From NCBI GenBank assembly GCA_030428695.1, contig JAUIEM010000184.1:1-18900 (forward strand): 18,900 nt of DNA, in the 5' to 3' direction. A model generated the notes under the pieces. That model was given only the letters and a program-made list of their open reading frames with translations, was not told where the DNA came from and did no database searches. A program made the translations under genes and the position numbers. Positions 1-7,364 of this stretch are shown piece by piece (position 1 is the first letter of the stretch; each line of letters begins with the position of its first letter). This DNA comes from a bacterium. GTDB taxonomy: Bacteria > Planctomycetota > J058 > JAJDCP01.

Positions 1-424
1 CGACGAGGGTCAGGTCACCGCCGTCGTCGAGGATCATGTTCGGACCCTTGCCGTCCTTGAAGGCGGTCAGCTGCTGCTCGATGCACCAGTCGTACTCTTC
101 CTCGGTCTCGCCCTTCCAGGCGAAGACGGGCACGCCGGTCACGGCGATCGCGGCCGCGGCGTGGTCCTGGGTCGAGTAGATGTTGCAGCTGGTCCAGGTC
201 ACCTCGGCGCCGAGCTCGGTCAGGGTCTCGATCAGGACCGCGGTCTGGATGGTCATGTGCAGACAGCCGGCGACGCGGGCGCCCGCGAGGGGCTTGCTCG
301 CGCCGTACTCGGCGCGCAGCGCCATCAGGCCGGGCATCTCCTTCTCGGCGATCTTGATCTCTTTGCGGCCCCACTCGGCGAGGCTGATATCGGCGACTTT
401 GTAGTTCGCGGTCGCGGTGTCCAT
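1..424 (-). CDS. ahcY: S-adenosylhomocysteine hydrolase (adenosylhomocysteinase), N-terminal part, cut by window edge
   Basis: This enzyme reversibly hydrolyses S-adenosylhomocysteine to adenosine and homocysteine. It clears the product of SAM-dependent methylation in the cytoplasm. The first 141 residues are visible; the family is usually about 430-475 residues, so two thirds lie outside the window. The family-typical segment [15 protein letters not shown] (residues 54-68) holds the conserved substrate-site His56. The segment [16 protein letters not shown] (79-94) matches the AHCY signature, with Asp87 and His88 in place. The start is ATG at 424-422, preceded by an AAGGAG Shine-Dalgarno at 431-436 (read on the minus strand) with 6-base spacing. 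The gene lies 91 bases downstream of kinase 1 on the same strand, but that gap holds a plausible promoter of its own. The identification is firm. Confidence 0.96.
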   Translation of the reverse strand, partial: MDTATANYKVADISLAEWGRKEIKIAEKEMPGLMALRAEYGASKPLAGARVAGCLHMTIQTAVLIETLTELGAEVTWTSCNIYSTQDHAAAAIAVTGVPVFAWKGETEEEYDWCIEQQLTAFKDGKGPNMILDDGGDLTLV

Positions 425-458
425 CGTCGTCTCCTTGGTTCCCGTTAAAGGGCGTTCG

Positions 459-477
459 CTGTGCGTATTATGCACAG
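459..477. repeat. Inverted repeat overlapping the putative ahcY -10 box
   Basis: CTGTGC (459-464) and GCACAG (472-477) are perfect reverse complements separated by 7 AT-rich bases. The element covers the candidate -10 of ahcY, so it could be an operator for a dimeric regulator or a stem at the 5' end of the transcript. It stands out in otherwise very GC-rich DNA. It is too small to be a SAH riboswitch. Confidence 0.5.
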
Positions 478-493
478 TTCTACGATTCGGCAA
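467..493 (-). promoter_or_regulatory. Candidate ahcY promoter
   Basis: On the minus strand TTGCCG (488-493) is followed after 15 bases by CATAAT (467-472), a 5/6 match to the -10 consensus. The spacer is shorter than ideal. Transcription would start near 460, giving a leader of roughly 35 bases before ahcY. The -10 lies inside the inverted repeat at 459-477. This is inference from motif match only. Confidence 0.35.
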
Positions 494-515
494 GGTTTTC
501 CTGGCGGGACCCCGG

Positions 516-3500
516 CTACTGCTCGAGCAGCCGGAGAATCTCGGCATCGAGCTCTACATCCCGCGCCTCGAGCTGCTCGCGGAGGGTGCGCAGCACCTCG
601 GCCGCCGCCTCGGGCAGCGCGTCGCCGTCCTCGGCGCCGGTGGGGCTCTTCTCCGCCTGCAGGCGGCGCAGGTGGGCGGTGTCCTCGGAGGCCCCCTCCC
701 CGCTCTGCAGGGCGTAGCGCACCAGCGCCCGGCGCCGCCGCAGAGGCAGCTCGGGGGCGCCGCAGGCCAGCGCCTGGGTGTAGGCCTCCTCGGCCGCGTC
801 CAGCTCGCCCTCGAAGACCAGGACGTCGCCGAGCAGCAGGTAGCCGCGGGGGTCGTGCAGGTCGAGCTGGAGCGCGACGTGGGCCGCCTCGAGGGCCTCA
901 CCCAGGCGCTGCTGCAGCAGCAGCTGTTCGCCCTTGCCGACCTCCCAGCGCATCACCGCCGTCAGCTCGTCGGCGTCGACCGTGTGGTCGGCGGAGCCGG
1001 TCGTGGCGAAGCTCTCCCACAACCGCCCGTAGACCTGCCCGTCGGCCGCGGTCTGCACCGCGCCCTCGGGCGGGGGCGGCCCGGGGAACGCCGAGCCCGC
1101 GACCGCCTCCGGCGCGGGCGGACGACCCATGAACAACTCCTTCAGCTCCTCGAACAGCCCGAAGGCCGCGCGGTCTTCGAGCTCGCGCTCCGCCTCCTCG
1201 AGGGCCGCGTCGGCCGTCGTCTCGACCACGCCCCCGCGGCTGCGGGCCGCCATCTGCACGCGCTGGAAGCGGTCGCGGTCGTCCGGAGCGGACTTTGCGA
1301 GGTAGTCGGCGCCGGCGAGGACCTCGGCCCGCATCTTCTCCTGCGCGACGCCGTCCAGCGCGGCGAAGAGCATGTCGAGCTCGCCCTTTCCAGCGCCTCC
1401 TCCGGTGTCCGTGTTGCCCTGCTCGGCGAGCAGCTCGTTGCAGACCTGCATCTCCGTCCGGGCCGACTCGACCCGCGCGAGGTGGAACGCCTCGTTGAGG
1501 GCGACCGCGTGGTCGAAGGCCTCGACCGCGTCGGCCCAGCGGCCGGTCTCGCGCAGGGCGAGCGCGGTGTAGAAGTGGGCCTCGGCGAAGTCGGGCTTCA
1601 GCGAGCGCACCCTGTCGAAGTCGGCGAGGGCGAGCGCGGCCGCGCCGCGGTCGAGGTGCAGCTGGCCGCGCCGGTGGTAGGCGAGCCAGTAGTCGGGCTT
1701 GAGCCGGATGGCCGCGCCGTAGCTCGCCAGGGCCCGCTCGGCGTGCCGCGAGTGCGGCGCCGGGCTGGCGTCCTCGAGGTACTTGCCGAGCAGGAAGTGG
1801 ACGCGCGGCTGCGCCCAGTGCAGGCGCAGGGAGGCCTCGAAGTCGGCGATGCTGTCCAGCCGCTCGTCGAGCGGCCGGGCGAGGCCGCGCAGCAGGTAGA
1901 AGGCCTCGCTGCGACCGCCGTTCGCGATCTGCTCGGTCGCGCGGGCGACCGTCTCGAACAGCTCCTGGCGGTTGAACTGGATCCACAGCTCCGCCACCGT
2001 GCGCGGCACGGCGGGCAGGTCGCCTTCCCCGGCCAGGCGGAAGTCCTCGAGCATGCGCTCGACGACGCGGTTGATCTCATCGGCCACGCCGCTGCCTTCG
2101 ACCGCCGCCTCCATCATCAGGTCCTGGACCAGCCGCAGCTGGGCCTCGGCCCGCCCGAAGTAGGCGAGCGGCTCGAGGTGCGGCCAGTGGCCCTCGCTCC
2201 CCTCCAGCGCCGCCGCGAACTCCTCGACGGCCCGCGCCTCCTCCTGCAGCAGCAGGTAGGCCCGGGCCCGCAGGTAGCGCACGGCGCCTTCGGCGGGATG
2301 CGCTTCGGCGAGCGTGCCGAGGCGCTCGGCCAGGCCCCGCAGGTCGGCGTAGATCGCGCCGAGGTCGGAGTCGCGACGGGCGAGGGCGTCCTCGTGCAGG
2401 CCGAGCTTCTGGGCGATCTCGTGCAGCTGCCCCTGCAGCCACAGCCGTTCGCGCTCGCGCTCGAGCTTGCGGTACTGCTGCTCGAGATCCTGGTTCGCCG
2501 CGTCGAGGGCCGCGGCCTGGCGCTCGAGCTGGTTGTTCTTGTAGAGCAGGGTCGCGAGCTCGAAGCCGGTGCCGAGCACGAGCAGGAGCAGCAGCAGGGC
2601 GACCAGCGGCCGGCGCTGGATGCGCTTGCGCAGGCGGTAGATCGCCGACGCCGGGCGGGCGTGGATCGGCTCGTTGTCGAGGAAGCGCTGCAGGTCGTCG
2701 GCGAGCGCGGCGGCGCTCTCGTAGCGCTTGGCCGGTTCCTTCTCGAGGCACTTCATCGCGATCGTGACCAGGTCGGCGTTGCCCCCCGGGCTCGGCGGAT
2801 CCTGCTCGATCACCTTCTTCAGGATCGAGTAGGTCGTCGCGCCGTTGAAGGGTGCGCGCCCGGCCAGGATCGCGTAGAGCGTGCCGCCGAGGCCGTACAC
2901 GTCGGTGCGCGGACCGATCCGCTCGGTCTCGCCGTTGGCCTGCTCGGGCGCCATGTAGCTCGGCGTGCCGAGCAGGTCGCCGGTGCGGGAGATCGCGGTC
3001 AGGTCGCCCTTGACCTCCCGCGCCAGCCCGAAATCGAGGACGAAGGCCTGACCCTCCCGGCTGACCATGATGTTCGCGGGCTTGACGTCGCGGTGCAGGA
3101 TGCCCTGCTCGTGGGCGTAGTGCACGGCCCGGGCCGCGTCCCGCAAGGCCGCGATGCGGTCTCCGGGGGCGCGGTCGATCGAGACGCCGTCGATGAACTG
3201 CATCGCGAGGAAGGGCGGGTCGGTGTGGAAGTCGTAGAGCGGCGCGATGTGGGGATGCTGCAGCTTGCCGATGATCTGCGCCTCGCGCCGCAGCCGGGTC
3301 AGGTCGGCCCCGCTCGCCCACGGCAGCCGCTTGACCGCGACGGTGCGCGACAGCTCGGTGTCGGTCGCGCGCCACACCTCACCCATGCCGCCGCGGCCGA
3401 CCATCTCGTGCAGCTCGTACTTGCCGAGCCGGGAGCCCGGGGCGGTGTGCGAGCTGTCGCCGGCCTTGAGCTGCGAGTGCTCGAGCCCGGAGTCGCTCGG

Positions 3501-3599
3501 CGGCACCAGGGTCGGGCTGTCGTCCGCGGGGATGGTGCGCAGGTCGACGGTCGGGGAGTCGGACTGTACCTCTGCCGGCGATCGCGCGCTGTCCGTCAC
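516..3599 (-). CDS. Membrane-anchored serine/threonine protein kinase with C-terminal TPR region
   Basis: Predicted to phosphorylate Ser/Thr residues in bacterial signalling; substrate unknown. From the chosen start (1027 residues) the layout is: a Ser/Thr/Pro-rich N-terminus (1-58); a complete kinase domain (about 60-310) with Gly-loop GRGGMGEV (68-75), Lys90, HRDVKPAN (169-176), DFG (189-191) and a TPSYMAPEQ activation segment; one membrane helix (about 331-350); a charged coiled coil (about 355-390); and a long helical region with recognisable TPRs (for example the block with [12 protein letters not shown] and [14 protein letters not shown], and one near the C-terminus). The start is GTG at 3599-3597, behind a GGGGGAAGGAAGG purine tract. 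An in-frame GTG at 3686 would add 29 residues but has no Shine-Dalgarno. The kinase domain should be cytoplasmic and the TPR tail extracytoplasmic, a common planctomycete layout. It is transcribed divergently from the nucleotidyltransferase gene. Confidence 0.93.
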   Translation of the reverse strand: MTDSARSPAEVQSDSPTVDLRTIPADDSPTLVPPSDSGLEHSQLKAGDSSHTAPGSRLGKYELHEMVGRGGMGEVWRATDTELSRTVAVKRLPWASGADLTRLRREAQIIGKLQHPHIAPLYDFHTDPPFLAMQFIDGVSIDRAPGDRIAALRDAARAVHYAHEQGILHRDVKPANIMVSREGQAFVLDFGLAREVKGDLTAISRTGDLLGTPSYMAPEQANGETERIGPRTDVYGLGGTLYAILAGRAPFNGATTYSILKKVIEQDPPSPGGNADLVTIAMKCLEKEPAKRYESAAALADDLQRFLDNEPIHARPASAIYRLRKRIQRRPLVALLLLLLVLGTGFELATLLYKNNQLERQAAALDAANQDLEQQYRKLERERERLWLQGQLHEIAQKLGLHEDALARRDSDLGAIYADLRGLAERLGTLAEAHPAEGAVRYLRARAYLLLQEEARAVEEFAAALEGSEGHWPHLEPLAYFGRAEAQLRLVQDLMMEAAVEGSGVADEINRVVERMLEDFRLAGEGDLPAVPRTVAELWIQFNRQELFETVARATEQIANGGRSEAFYLLRGLARPLDERLDSIADFEASLRLHWAQPRVHFLLGKYLEDASPAPHSRHAERALASYGAAIRLKPDYWLAYHRRGQLHLDRGAAALALADFDRVRSLKPDFAEAHFYTALALRETGRWADAVEAFDHAVALNEAFHLARVESARTEMQVCNELLAEQGNTDTGGGAGKGELDMLFAALDGVAQEKMRAEVLAGADYLAKSAPDDRDRFQRVQMAARSRGGVVETTADAALEEAERELEDRAAFGLFEELKELFMGRPPAPEAVAGSAFPGPPPPEGAVQTAADGQVYGRLWESFATTGSADHTVDADELTAVMRWEVGKGEQLLLQQRLGEALEAAHVALQLDLHDPRGYLLLGDVLVFEGELDAAEEAYTQALACGAPELPLRRRRALVRYALQSGEGASEDTAHLRRLQAEKSPTGAEDGDALPEAAAEVLRTLREQLEARDVELDAEILRLLEQ

Positions 3600-3744
3600 C
3601 CTTCCTTCCCCCTGCTCACCCGGCCTGCCGTCCAGTATGGCGCGCTCCGGGCGCGCTCGCCAGGCGGGTCCTCCGTAGAGTAGCACCCGCGCCGGCCACG
3701 GACGGTAAACTGTTCGTCACAAAGCTTCCACGCCTGCGGGGCGC

Positions 3745-3753
3745 TGCTATAAA
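3745..3753 (+). promoter_or_regulatory. Extended -10 promoter for the nucleotidyltransferase gene
   Basis: TGC-TATAAA matches the extended -10 pattern TGnTATAAT with one mismatch in the hexamer. No good -35 is seen 16-18 bases upstream, as expected for extended -10 promoters. Transcription would begin near 3760, giving a leader of about 25 bases before the GTG at 3785. The rest of the 185-base divergent region (3600-3784) shows no clear promoter for kinase 1; only weak CATACT and TATGTT candidates were seen on the minus strand. Confidence 0.5.
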
Positions 3754-3784
3754 CATAGACGCACCCGCGCCGGAAATTGTTCTC

Positions 3785-5062
3785 GTGGCCTCGACGAAAT
3801 CTTCCCAACCGCTCCTCCCGACCGCCCGCAAGGTCGCCCAGCGCCTCCTCGACGCGGGGCACGAGACCTATTTCGCCGGGGGCGCCGTCCGCGACGGCCT
3901 GCTCGGCCGGCCGGTCAAGGATGTCGACATCGCCACCGCCGCCCTGCCCGCCCAGGTCGGCGCGCTCTTCCCGAAGGCCCGCAAGGTCGGCGCCGCCTTC
4001 GGCGTGATGCTGGTCCGTCAGGCCGGCCACTTCTTCGAGATCGCGACCTTCCGCAGCGACGGCAGCTACTCCGACGGCCGGCGCCCGGACGCGGTGACCT
4101 TCGGCAGCCTCGAAGACGACGCCCGGCGCCGCGACTTCAGCATCAACGGGCTCTACCAGCATCCGCAGAGCGACGCGATCATCGACCTCGTCGGCGGCCG
4201 CCGCGACCTCGAGGACCGCGTCCTGCGAGCGATCGGCGACCCCCGCGAGCGCTTCGGCGAGGACCACCTGCGGCTGCTGCGCGCGGTGCGCTTCGCCTGC
4301 CGCTTCTCGCTGGACCTCGAGCCCGCGACCGCCCGGGCCCTGCGCGCCCTCGCCCCGAAGGTCGCCGGCGTCGCGGCCGAGCGCGTGCTCGCCGAGCTCG
4401 AGCGCTGCTGGCTCGGCGCCGATCCTGCGCGGGCCCTCGCGCTCCTCTCGCGGCTCGGTTTGCTCGAGGCGCTGCTGCCCGAGGTCGCGGCGGCCCCGGG
4501 CTGGGGCGAGCGGGTCGCCAGCCTCGGCGCCTGGGCGCGGCTCGACGAGCGCACGCCCGCCGAGGGCTGGGGGCTGGTCCTCGACGGTCTGTGCCCGCTC
4601 GACGTGGCGCGGCGCGACGAGATCTCCGCGGCGATGGCCGAGCGGGCGCTCGCCCGGCTGCGGGCGAGCAACCGCCTGCGGGCGGACGTCTCGGGCCTGA
4701 TCGATGGAGTCGCCCGGATGCGCGCCTTCGCGACCCTGGGTCGGCCTGCGCGGCGGCGGCTGTTCCGCGCCCCCCTCGGCCCGACGATCCTGCGCCTCGC
4801 GGCCTTGCGCGCCCGGGTCGAGGAGCGCTGCTTCGGCCCGGTGCGGGCCTGGCGGCGGGAGCTCGAGGCGCTGCCGCGGACGGCGCTCTTTCCCCCGAAG
4901 CTGATCGACGGCCGCAAGCTGGCGGCCCGCGGCTACCCGCGCGGCCCCCGGCTCGCCACCATCCTGCGTGCGGTCGAGGACGCGCAGCTCGCCGGCGAGC
5001 TCGACGCCGCCGGCCTCGACGGGTTCCTCGCCGCGCACTTCCCCCTCGGAGAGCAACCGTGA
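3785..5062 (+). CDS. CCA tRNA nucleotidyltransferase / poly(A) polymerase family protein (class II)
   Basis: Class II nucleotidyltransferases either add or repair the 3' CCA of tRNA or polyadenylate RNA in the cytoplasm. The 425-residue protein has the whole N-terminal catalytic head: GGAVRD (32-37), the metal-binding DVD (Asp46 and Asp48), EIATFRSDG (85-93), RRDFSIN (115-121), and the RNA/nucleotide-binding block ending in GEDHLRLLRAVRFA (158-171). I do not see the basic segment I associate with true PcnB-type polymerases, so a CCA-adding role is slightly favoured; sequence reading alone cannot settle it. The GTG start at 3785 lies in a short leader without a strong Shine-Dalgarno. The stop overlaps the next gene's start (GTGA), so ykgJ translation is probably coupled. 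Confidence 0.9.
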   Translation: MASTKSSQPLLPTARKVAQRLLDAGHETYFAGGAVRDGLLGRPVKDVDIATAALPAQVGALFPKARKVGAAFGVMLVRQAGHFFEIATFRSDGSYSDGRRPDAVTFGSLEDDARRRDFSINGLYQHPQSDAIIDLVGGRRDLEDRVLRAIGDPRERFGEDHLRLLRAVRFACRFSLDLEPATARALRALAPKVAGVAAERVLAELERCWLGADPARALALLSRLGLLEALLPEVAAAPGWGERVASLGAWARLDERTPAEGWGLVLDGLCPLDVARRDEISAAMAERALARLRASNRLRADVSGLIDGVARMRAFATLGRPARRRLFRAPLGPTILRLAALRARVEERCFGPVRAWRRELEALPRTALFPPKLIDGRKLAARGYPRGPRLATILRAVEDAQLAGELDAAGLDGFLAAHFPLGEQP

Positions 5063-5514
5063 GCCGCAAGCGCAAACGCGACGTCTGGTACAAGGAGTCC
5101 GGGCTGCACTTCAGCTGCACGGGCTGCGGGCTGTGCTGCAAGGGGCCGGGCCACGTGTGGGTCGGCGAGCACGAGATCGCGCGCCTCGCCCGGCATCTGA
5201 AGATGGACCATCAGAAGTTCACCAAGACCTACGTGCGCCTGGTCAACATGCGCCTCGCCCTGACCGACAGCCCGCAGGAGAACTGCATCTTCCTCGGCGA
5301 GGATGACCGCTGCACGGTCTACGAGAGCCGCCCGGACCAGTGCCGGAAGTGGCCCTTCTGGAAGAAGAACATCGCCAGCCCGCGGGCCTGGCGCGAGACC
5401 GAGAAGGTGTGCCCGGGGACGGGCGAAGGCGAGCACTACACCTTCGAGCGCATCCAGAAGATCCTGTTCGGCAAGGGTCGCACCGCGCGCGGGGACCATC
5501 CCGCCGAGCCATAG
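5059..5514 (+). CDS. YkgJ-family cysteine-cluster protein (putative zinc/iron chelating)
   Basis: A 151-residue member of the family annotated YkgJ/UPF0153, predicted to bind zinc or an iron-sulfur cluster; its biochemical role is not established. Eight cysteines are visible: CTGCGLCC near the N-terminus (Cys20, 23, 26, 27), then Cys76, Cys85, Cys95 and Cys118. The segment YESRPDQCRKWPFW (88-101) is typical of the family. The GTG start at 5059 overlaps the upstream TGA by GTGA and has a GGAGA Shine-Dalgarno inside the upstream gene. The unspaced pairing with a tRNA or RNA 3'-end nucleotidyltransferase suggests co-expression. The N-terminus is strongly basic (SRKRKRD). Confidence 0.9.
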   Translation: MSRKRKRDVWYKESGLHFSCTGCGLCCKGPGHVWVGEHEIARLARHLKMDHQKFTKTYVRLVNMRLALTDSPQENCIFLGEDDRCTVYESRPDQCRKWPFWKKNIASPRAWRETEKVCPGTGEGEHYTFERIQKILFGKGRTARGDHPAEP

Positions 5515-5534
5515 CCCGGGAACGGCGCGGGCTG
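5512..5534 (+). terminator. Stem-loop at the ykgJ stop codon
   Basis: AGCCCG (5513-5518) pairs with CGGGCT (5528-5533), extendable by one T-G wobble, around a 9-base loop. The TAG stop lies in the 5' arm. There is no T-tract, so intrinsic termination is uncertain; it may instead act as a 3'-end stabiliser. Confidence 0.3.
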
Positions 5535-5545
5535 CGCGCGGGCGG

Positions 5546-5551
5546 TACAAT
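5546..5551 (+). promoter_or_regulatory. Candidate -10 box for the alpha/beta hydrolase gene
   Basis: TACAAT is a 5/6 match to the -10 consensus, 28 bases before the GTG start. No -35 element is recognisable in the GC-rich sequence upstream. The same hexamer precedes the fmdB-like gene on the minus strand at 9324-9329. Confidence 0.35.
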
Positions 5552-5579
5552 AGACGGAACACCTGACCGAGGAACGCAC

Positions 5580-6620
5580 GTGGCCGATCCGATCGTCCTC
5601 TCCACCGGCCGTCACAACCGCCGCCGGCTGCCGATCCCCGCCCACGGCTGGGAGCGTCGGGACGTGCTGAACGGGCGGCTCCTGCCCTGCGACCTCTCCC
5701 GCCTGCGCGAGGACGAGCTGCTGCTGTCCGGGAAGGCGGCGCTGTATCCGCTCGGGCGCTTCCGCAACGACTTCGACCGCGGGCGCACGCCGCTCTTGTT
5801 CGTGCACGGCATCAACGGCGACCCGAAGGGCCTGCAGCCGCTGGTCGACCACTTCCGCGGCAAGGGCTTCCAGATGTACGCCCTGTGCTACGACGACTCC
5901 GGGCGCAGGACGAGCCTGAACGGCTTCGACATGGCCGGCGAGCTGCGCAAGCTGCCGCGCTTCATGAACGGCACGGAGATCGGCATCATCGCCCACAGCA
6001 TGGGCGGCATCGTCACCCGCCAGGCGCTCAACGACCTCGAGTGCGCGCGCGATCGCGGCATCCAGCGCTACACGAGGGTCCACTTCATCGCGATCGACAC
6101 GCCCTGGCACGGCTACGGCGGGCCCTCCGACGGCTTCCTGATGGCCCTGGCCCGGCCGTTCATGTCCGACGGCTACGAGGACATGCGCGCGCAGTCGGGG
6201 ATGTTCCTCGGCGACGAGGACGCGCCCCGGCTGACGGCCCGCCAGGGGCTGCTCCGGGTGGCGCTGCCGCGGCAGGTGCGCGTCGACCTCGTGTTCGCGA
6301 AGCGCGGCGACGTGGTCGAGGACTACACCGAGGGCGACATGGCCGAGCTGGTCGAGAAGCTCGTCCCCTTCCTCGAAGGACGGGAGAACCTCGAGGGCTC
6401 CCAGCAGTTCATCAACTTCTACGACGCGCTGACCAGCGCGCGGGGCTGGAAGGACTTCCGCAACGAGCTCGGCCCGGCGATCCGCGCCCGGCGGCTGACC
6501 GCGCGGGCCGTCGGCAAGGGCCTCGCCCGGCACTTCCCCCGCTTCGCCGGCGACCACGTCAGCGTCCTGCGGGACGCGGCGCTGCACACTTGCCTCGAGC
6601 GCTATCTCGCGCAGCCCTGA
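5580..6620 (+). CDS. Alpha/beta hydrolase (lipase/esterase-like)
   Basis: A 346-residue predicted serine hydrolase, probably acting on an ester or lipid; substrate unknown. The oxyanion-hole segment FVHGINGDP starts at residue 74 (His76, Gly77). The nucleophile elbow AHSMGG gives Ser140. His326 in GDHVSVL near the C-terminus is the likely catalytic His. The acid residue cannot be fixed by eye. HGxNG plus GHSxGG-type elbows are shared with triacylglycerol lipases and PGAP1-like esterases. There is no signal peptide or membrane helix, so a cytoplasmic site is expected. The start is GTG at 5580, with GAGG seven bases upstream; the open frame extends further upstream but overlaps ykgJ and lacks support. 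It probably has its own promoter. Confidence 0.85.
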   Translation: MADPIVLSTGRHNRRRLPIPAHGWERRDVLNGRLLPCDLSRLREDELLLSGKAALYPLGRFRNDFDRGRTPLLFVHGINGDPKGLQPLVDHFRGKGFQMYALCYDDSGRRTSLNGFDMAGELRKLPRFMNGTEIGIIAHSMGGIVTRQALNDLECARDRGIQRYTRVHFIAIDTPWHGYGGPSDGFLMALARPFMSDGYEDMRAQSGMFLGDEDAPRLTARQGLLRVALPRQVRVDLVFAKRGDVVEDYTEGDMAELVEKLVPFLEGRENLEGSQQFINFYDALTSARGWKDFRNELGPAIRARRLTARAVGKGLARHFPRFAGDHVSVLRDAALHTCLERYLAQP

Positions 6621-6637
6621 GCCGGTCCGAAGCACGA

Positions 6638-6658
6638 GGCTGCGGGGGTGGCGCAGCC
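6638..6658 (+). terminator. Stem-loop downstream of the hydrolase gene
   Basis: GGCTGCG (6638-6644) and CGCAGCC (6652-6658) form a perfect 7-base-pair stem with a 7-base G-rich loop, 18 bases after the hydrolase stop. No T-tract follows. Its position between two genes makes a terminator or 3'-end stabiliser plausible. Confidence 0.4.
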
Positions 6659-6665
6659 CAGAACC

Positions 6666-6695
6666 TCGACAAAATCTAGACGCCCGCTCAAAAAT
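6666..6695 (+). promoter_or_regulatory. Weak candidate promoter for the glutathione peroxidase gene
   Basis: TCGACA (6666-6671, 5/6 match to the -35) is followed after 18 bases by AAAAAT (6690-6695, 4/6 match to the -10). The surrounding stretch is unusually AT-rich for this window. An alternative -10, TAGGCT, lies a few bases downstream. Motif-based only. Confidence 0.22.
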
Positions 6696-6734
6696 CGGCT
6701 AGGCTTCGGGCAGCCATCCACCGAGGAGATCACG

Positions 6735-7289
6735 ATGCGCGCTCTTTCTCTCGTCCTCTGTCTCACCGCGCTGCTCTGCGCCCAGGACAGCGAGGACGCC
6801 CCGACCGGTCCGCTCGACTTCACCGTCCTCGACGCCGAGGGCAACGAGGTCGACCTGCGCGACTACGAGGGCAAGGTCCTCTTGATCGTCAACGTCGCCA
6901 GCCGCTGCGGGCTGACCCGCCAGTACACCGCCCTGCAGGAGCTCCAGGAGACCTACGGCGAGCGGGGCTTCACGGTGCTGGCCTTCCCTGCCAACGACTT
7001 CATGGGCCAGGAGCCGGGCAGCAACGAAGAGATCCAGAACTTCTGCCGGACGAGCTACGGGGTCACCTTCCCGGTGTTCGCGAAGATCGCGGTCAAGGGC
7101 CGGGACCAGCACCCGCTCTACACCTGGCTGACCGAAGAGAGCCCGGAGGGGATGCGCGGGAAGATCCGCTGGAACTTCGACAAGTTCCTCGTCGGCAGCG
7201 ACGGCGTGCCGCTGGCACGGTACTCCCCGCGGACCGCTCCGGACGATCGGGAGCTGACCCGCGCGATCGAAGGCGCCCTGCCAGAGTAG
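6735..7289 (+). CDS. Exported glutathione peroxidase-family thiol peroxidase
   Basis: The protein (184 residues) should reduce hydrogen peroxide or lipid hydroperoxides. The active-site set is present: Cys58 in NVASRCG (53-59), Gln92 in FMGQEPGS (89-96), and Trp146/Asn147 in WNFDKFL. Cys104 in NFCRTSYGVTFP matches the position of the resolving Cys of thioredoxin-dependent Gpx enzymes such as yeast Gpx3. A two-Cys thioredoxin-linked mechanism is therefore more likely than true glutathione use. A short basic and hydrophobic N-terminus (about 1-16, ending LLCA) looks like a Sec signal peptide, placing it in the periplasm; the lipobox is poor because Leu sits before the Cys. The ATG start has GAGGAG six bases upstream. 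Kinase 2 follows after 75 bases on the same strand. Confidence 0.93.
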   Translation: MRALSLVLCLTALLCAQDSEDAPTGPLDFTVLDAEGNEVDLRDYEGKVLLIVNVASRCGLTRQYTALQELQETYGERGFTVLAFPANDFMGQEPGSNEEIQNFCRTSYGVTFPVFAKIAVKGRDQHPLYTWLTEESPEGMRGKIRWNFDKFLVGSDGVPLARYSPRTAPDDRELTRAIEGALPE

Positions 7290-7364
7290 CGTGCGCTTGC
7301 CGCCGCGGATCTGCCGGAACCGCTGCGGCATCGGCTCCGTTTCTCTCCTCGGAGGGACGGACCG

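Noticed and set aside
425..515. A SAH riboswitch in front of ahcY.
   Set aside because: The gap is 91 bases and shows only a single 6-base-pair stem. The conserved SAH aptamer core is not present.
3640..3656. GCGCGC-TCCGG-GCGCGC repeat as an operator or hairpin.
   Set aside because: Alternating GC hexamers are self-complementary and common at this GC content. Nothing links it to a promoter.
417..3683. A 1088-residue open frame on the plus strand opposite kinase 1, and other very long frames opposite real genes (for example 9342-11297 and 13147-17382 plus; 6699-9014, 3596-5056 and 5436-6635 minus).
   Set aside because: The translations are low-complexity (Arg/Ala/Gly/Leu/Val-rich) with no motif, while the opposite strand encodes complete known families. 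Long antisense frames are expected at about 70% GC.
3600..3686. An N-terminally longer kinase 1 starting at GTG 3686.
   Set aside because: There is no Shine-Dalgarno before it, and the extra 29 residues are Arg/Gly-rich without any match. GTG 3599 sits behind a strong purine tract.
6735..6785. The glutathione peroxidase as a lipoprotein.
   Set aside because: The Cys in ALLCAQ is preceded by Leu rather than Gly/Ala/Ser, so the lipobox is poor. A Sec-type cleavable signal is more likely.
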